NCBI GenBank assembly: GCA_963763485.1
Contig: CAVXOW010000006.1
Coordinates: forward strand, 1,116,001 to 1,180,000
From: CAWCKS01 sp963763485
GTDB taxonomy: Bacteria > Pseudomonadota > Alphaproteobacteria > Rhizobiales > Xanthobacteraceae
Reading direction: 5' to 3'
DNA length: 64,000 nt
Below the pieces are notes generated by a model that was given only the letters and a program-made list of their open reading frames with translations, was not told the DNA's origin and did no database searches. Every line of letters starts with the position of its first letter. The first letter of the stretch is position 1. Both the position numbers and the translations under genes were made by a program. Shown here one piece after another: positions 62,107-64,000 of the stretch.

Positions 62107-63723
62107 ATGCCTCGCGTGTTGTCTGCCGCTATCGCGTCTGCACTGCTGCTGCTGTCGGCTGGGGGTGGGCAGGCCGCCACACCGCGCGATGCCTTGGTCA
62201 TGGCGTGGAATCTGGATGCGTTGATCACCTTCGATCCCGCCCAGATCGGCGAGGTGAACGGCGCCGACATCATCGTGGGCAATGTCTGCTCCACGCTTGT
62301 GCAGTACGATCCGAAGGATGTGACGAAGATCATTCCGGGGGCGGCGGAAAGCTGGTCCAGCTCAGCCGACGGATTGACATTGACCTTCAAGCTGCGGAGC
62401 GACCTGAAATTCCCGGATGGCACGCCGGCCACCGCCGAGGATGCGGCTTGGTCGCTTCAGCGAGCCGTGCTGCTGGGATATTTCTCCAGCGCGAACCTGA
62501 CCCAATGGGGCTTCAACAAGGACCAGATCGCCGACCAGATCCAGGCCACCGACGCCACGACGCTGGTTCTGAAGCTGTCGAAGCCTTACCCAGCCGCGCT
62601 GCTGCTGTCCGCCGCGTTCGCCAACAACAACGTCGCCACGATTCTCAGCAAGGCTGCCGGGCTGAAGAACGCGAAGACCGCGGATGGGAAGTCCGATCTG
62701 GGCAATGCCTTCTTCAAGACGGCGCCGGTGTGCGTCGGCCCGTACCATGTCGCGCGCTGGGACGCGAATGACGTGGTGATCCTGGAGCGCAACGATAATT
62801 ATTTCGGCCCCAAGCCCGGCCTGCGGCGCATCATCATCCGCCACGTGCCGGAATCCAGCGCGGAGCGGCTGTTGCTGGAGAAGGGCGATATCGACGTGGC
62901 CCGCCTGTTGAGCACCGACGATTTGAAGGCACTGGAGTCCAACAAGGACATCCATATCGAACAGACGTTGCATGCAGGGCATGACCTATCTGGCCATGAA
63001 CACCAACGACCCGATCCTCGGCAACCCGAAGGTGCGCGAGGCGGTCCGCTATCTGATCGATTACGACGGGCTCGGCCAACACCATCCTGCCCTATAAGGG
63101 CACGCCGCGTGCCGACCTGGTGCCGGAGGGCGCCTTCGCCGCGCTGGATCGCAAGGAGGGAGAGCCGTTCTCGCTGGATCTCGCGAAGGCCAAGCAATTG
63201 CTGACCGAGGCCGGCTATCCCGACGGCTTCAGCAAGAAGATGATCCTGTCGGCCAACGACATCGCCCCTGCCATCGCTCAGCATATCGCAACCAACGCGG
63301 CCAAGGTCGGCATCAAGCTCGAGCTGGAGCAGATGGCTGACGCCAACCTGTTCACCCGCGGCCGCAACCGCGATTTCGAAGTGCAGCTGGTGGGCTGGTT
63401 CGCCGGCTACCCGGACGCAGACGCCATGGTCTCCCGCCACGCCATCAATCCGGATCCGCGGCCGGAGGCGAAGCTGGTGGGCATTCCGGTATGGCGAACG
63501 GGTTGGCAGAAGCACTGACATCAACGCCAAGGCGGAGGCCGCGCGGCTGGAGCAGGATCCGGTCAAACGAACGGCGATGTACAAGGATATCCAGACCTAC
63601 ATGATGCATAACGGCCCGATGGCCTACATCTATCAGGCCATCCGCCCGATCGCCGTTCGCACTTCCGTGAAGGGCTTCGTGATCGGGCCATTCAGCGTGA
63701 ACTACGCGAGCGCTTCGAAGTAA
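62107..63723 (+). pseudogene. Peptide-type ABC transporter substrate-binding protein with three frameshifts
   Basis: The gene begins with a signal peptide (MPRVLSAAIASALLLLSAGG) and the SBP family 5 pattern (NLDALITFDPAQIGEVNGAD, LKFPDGTPATAEDAAWSLQR). The frame changes at about 62971 (resuming MQGMTYLAMNTNDPILGNPK), at about 63072 (resuming NTILPYKGTPRADLVPEGAF) and at about 63500 (resuming TDINAKAEAARLEQDP). It ends at TAA 63721-63723. The concatenated pieces make one full binding protein of about 538 residues. As sequenced it is not functional. The permease gene follows five bases later. Confidence 0.85.
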
Positions 63724-63728
63724 ATTCG

Positions 63729-64000
63729 ATGCACCTATCTTTGTTGAAGGCGGCGGCGCGGCAGGCGGGCTCGGTGTCGACGACGCTGCTCGGCCTGCTC
63801 GCGCTGACTTTTTTCATGGGCCGCATGCTGCCGAACGATCCGGTGCTGGCGATCGTCGGTGATCAGGCAGACCAGGCCACCTACGACATGGTGCACCACC
63901 AGCTGGGCCTGGATAAGCCACTTTACGTGCAGTTCTATCTGTATATTCGCGCGATGCTGTCAGGCGATTTCGGCAATGCGCTGTTCACCGGCCACAGCGT
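63729..64000 (+). CDS. ABC transporter permease, DppB type (partial)
   Basis: The frame from ATG 63729 is open to the window end. MHLSLLKAAARQAGSVSTTL begins a first membrane helix (LLGLLALTFFMGRMLPNDPV). The usual DppB/OppB periplasmic block follows: DQATYDMVHHQLGLDKPLYV, QFYLYIRAMLSGDFGNAL. It forms the inner-membrane channel of a peptide or nickel-type ABC importer with the broken binding protein just upstream. The remaining genes lie outside the window. Confidence 0.85.
   Translation, partial: MHLSLLKAAARQAGSVSTTLLGLLALTFFMGRMLPNDPVLAIVGDQADQATYDMVHHQLGLDKPLYVQFYLYIRAMLSGDFGNALFTGHS

Overview
The window reads as a chromosomal stretch of a high-GC alphaproteobacterium, most likely Bradyrhizobium or a close Rhizobiales relative. 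This rests on pattern recognition, not a database search. The signs are: several small conserved 'hypothetical' proteins of the kind seen across Bradyrhizobium, FixK/FNR-type boxes (TTGA or TTGC, six bases, TCAA) ahead of stress-type genes, the familiar rhizobial intergenic palindrome at 28.1 kb, and many fatty-acid, aromatic and amine catabolism genes with TRAP, MFS and ABC transporters. No rRNA, tRNA, CRISPR array, integrase or intact insertion sequence could be supported.

Layout. 0-3 kb: the tail of an unknown gene, an OpgC-like acyltransferase, a secreted cupin protein and small ORFs. 3-8 kb: a TRAP transporter (DctP plus a fused DctQM permease) and a SnoaL-like protein, divergent from an IclR regulator. 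8-15 kb: an accessory stretch of small envelope and stress proteins (Tlde1/DUF2778, GlsB, a secreted small protein, an ELWxxDGT-repeat protein, a universal stress protein). Two perfect FixK-type boxes lie here. 15-20 kb: an NHL lyase-like protein, a CoA transferase, two small conserved proteins, an MHS-family MFS transporter and a DUF1330 protein. 20-25 kb: an unusual fusion of an excisionase/antitoxin-like HTH to a RibBX-type DHBP synthase, two enoyl-CoA hydratases, a MarR regulator and PurC. 25-36 kb: an XRE-cupin regulator, a BdhA-like SDR, an acyl-CoA dehydrogenase-like enzyme, a phosphatase/ketopantoate reductase pair, an AraC regulator, a thiolase and an alpha/beta hydrolase. 36-43 kb: MarR, MTHFR with a methyltransferase-like protein, and a two-gene operon of a PhoU/DUF47-like protein and a truncated PPDK. 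43-51 kb: a long minus-strand catabolic run (aldo/keto reductase, PQQ-type dehydrogenase with haem c, SMP-30, EutB, EutC, extradiol dioxygenase). 51-60 kb: tandem EthD-like paralogues with an SDR, DUF2066, an acyl-CoA dehydrogenase, an MFS transporter and an acyl-CoA synthetase. 60-64 kb: an S9 peptidase, then a peptide-type ABC system whose binding protein is frameshifted three times and whose permease runs off the end.

The best candidates for something undescribed are the HTH-RibBX fusion with its paired upstream palindromes, and the PhoU-like/truncated-PPDK operon. A dispersed composite repeat occurs twice (35.4 and 54.5 kb), one copy carrying an extra 22-bp palindrome. At least six indel-type frameshifts fall in otherwise well-conserved genes. 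They could be real decay or sequencing errors, and this cannot be settled from the sequence alone.
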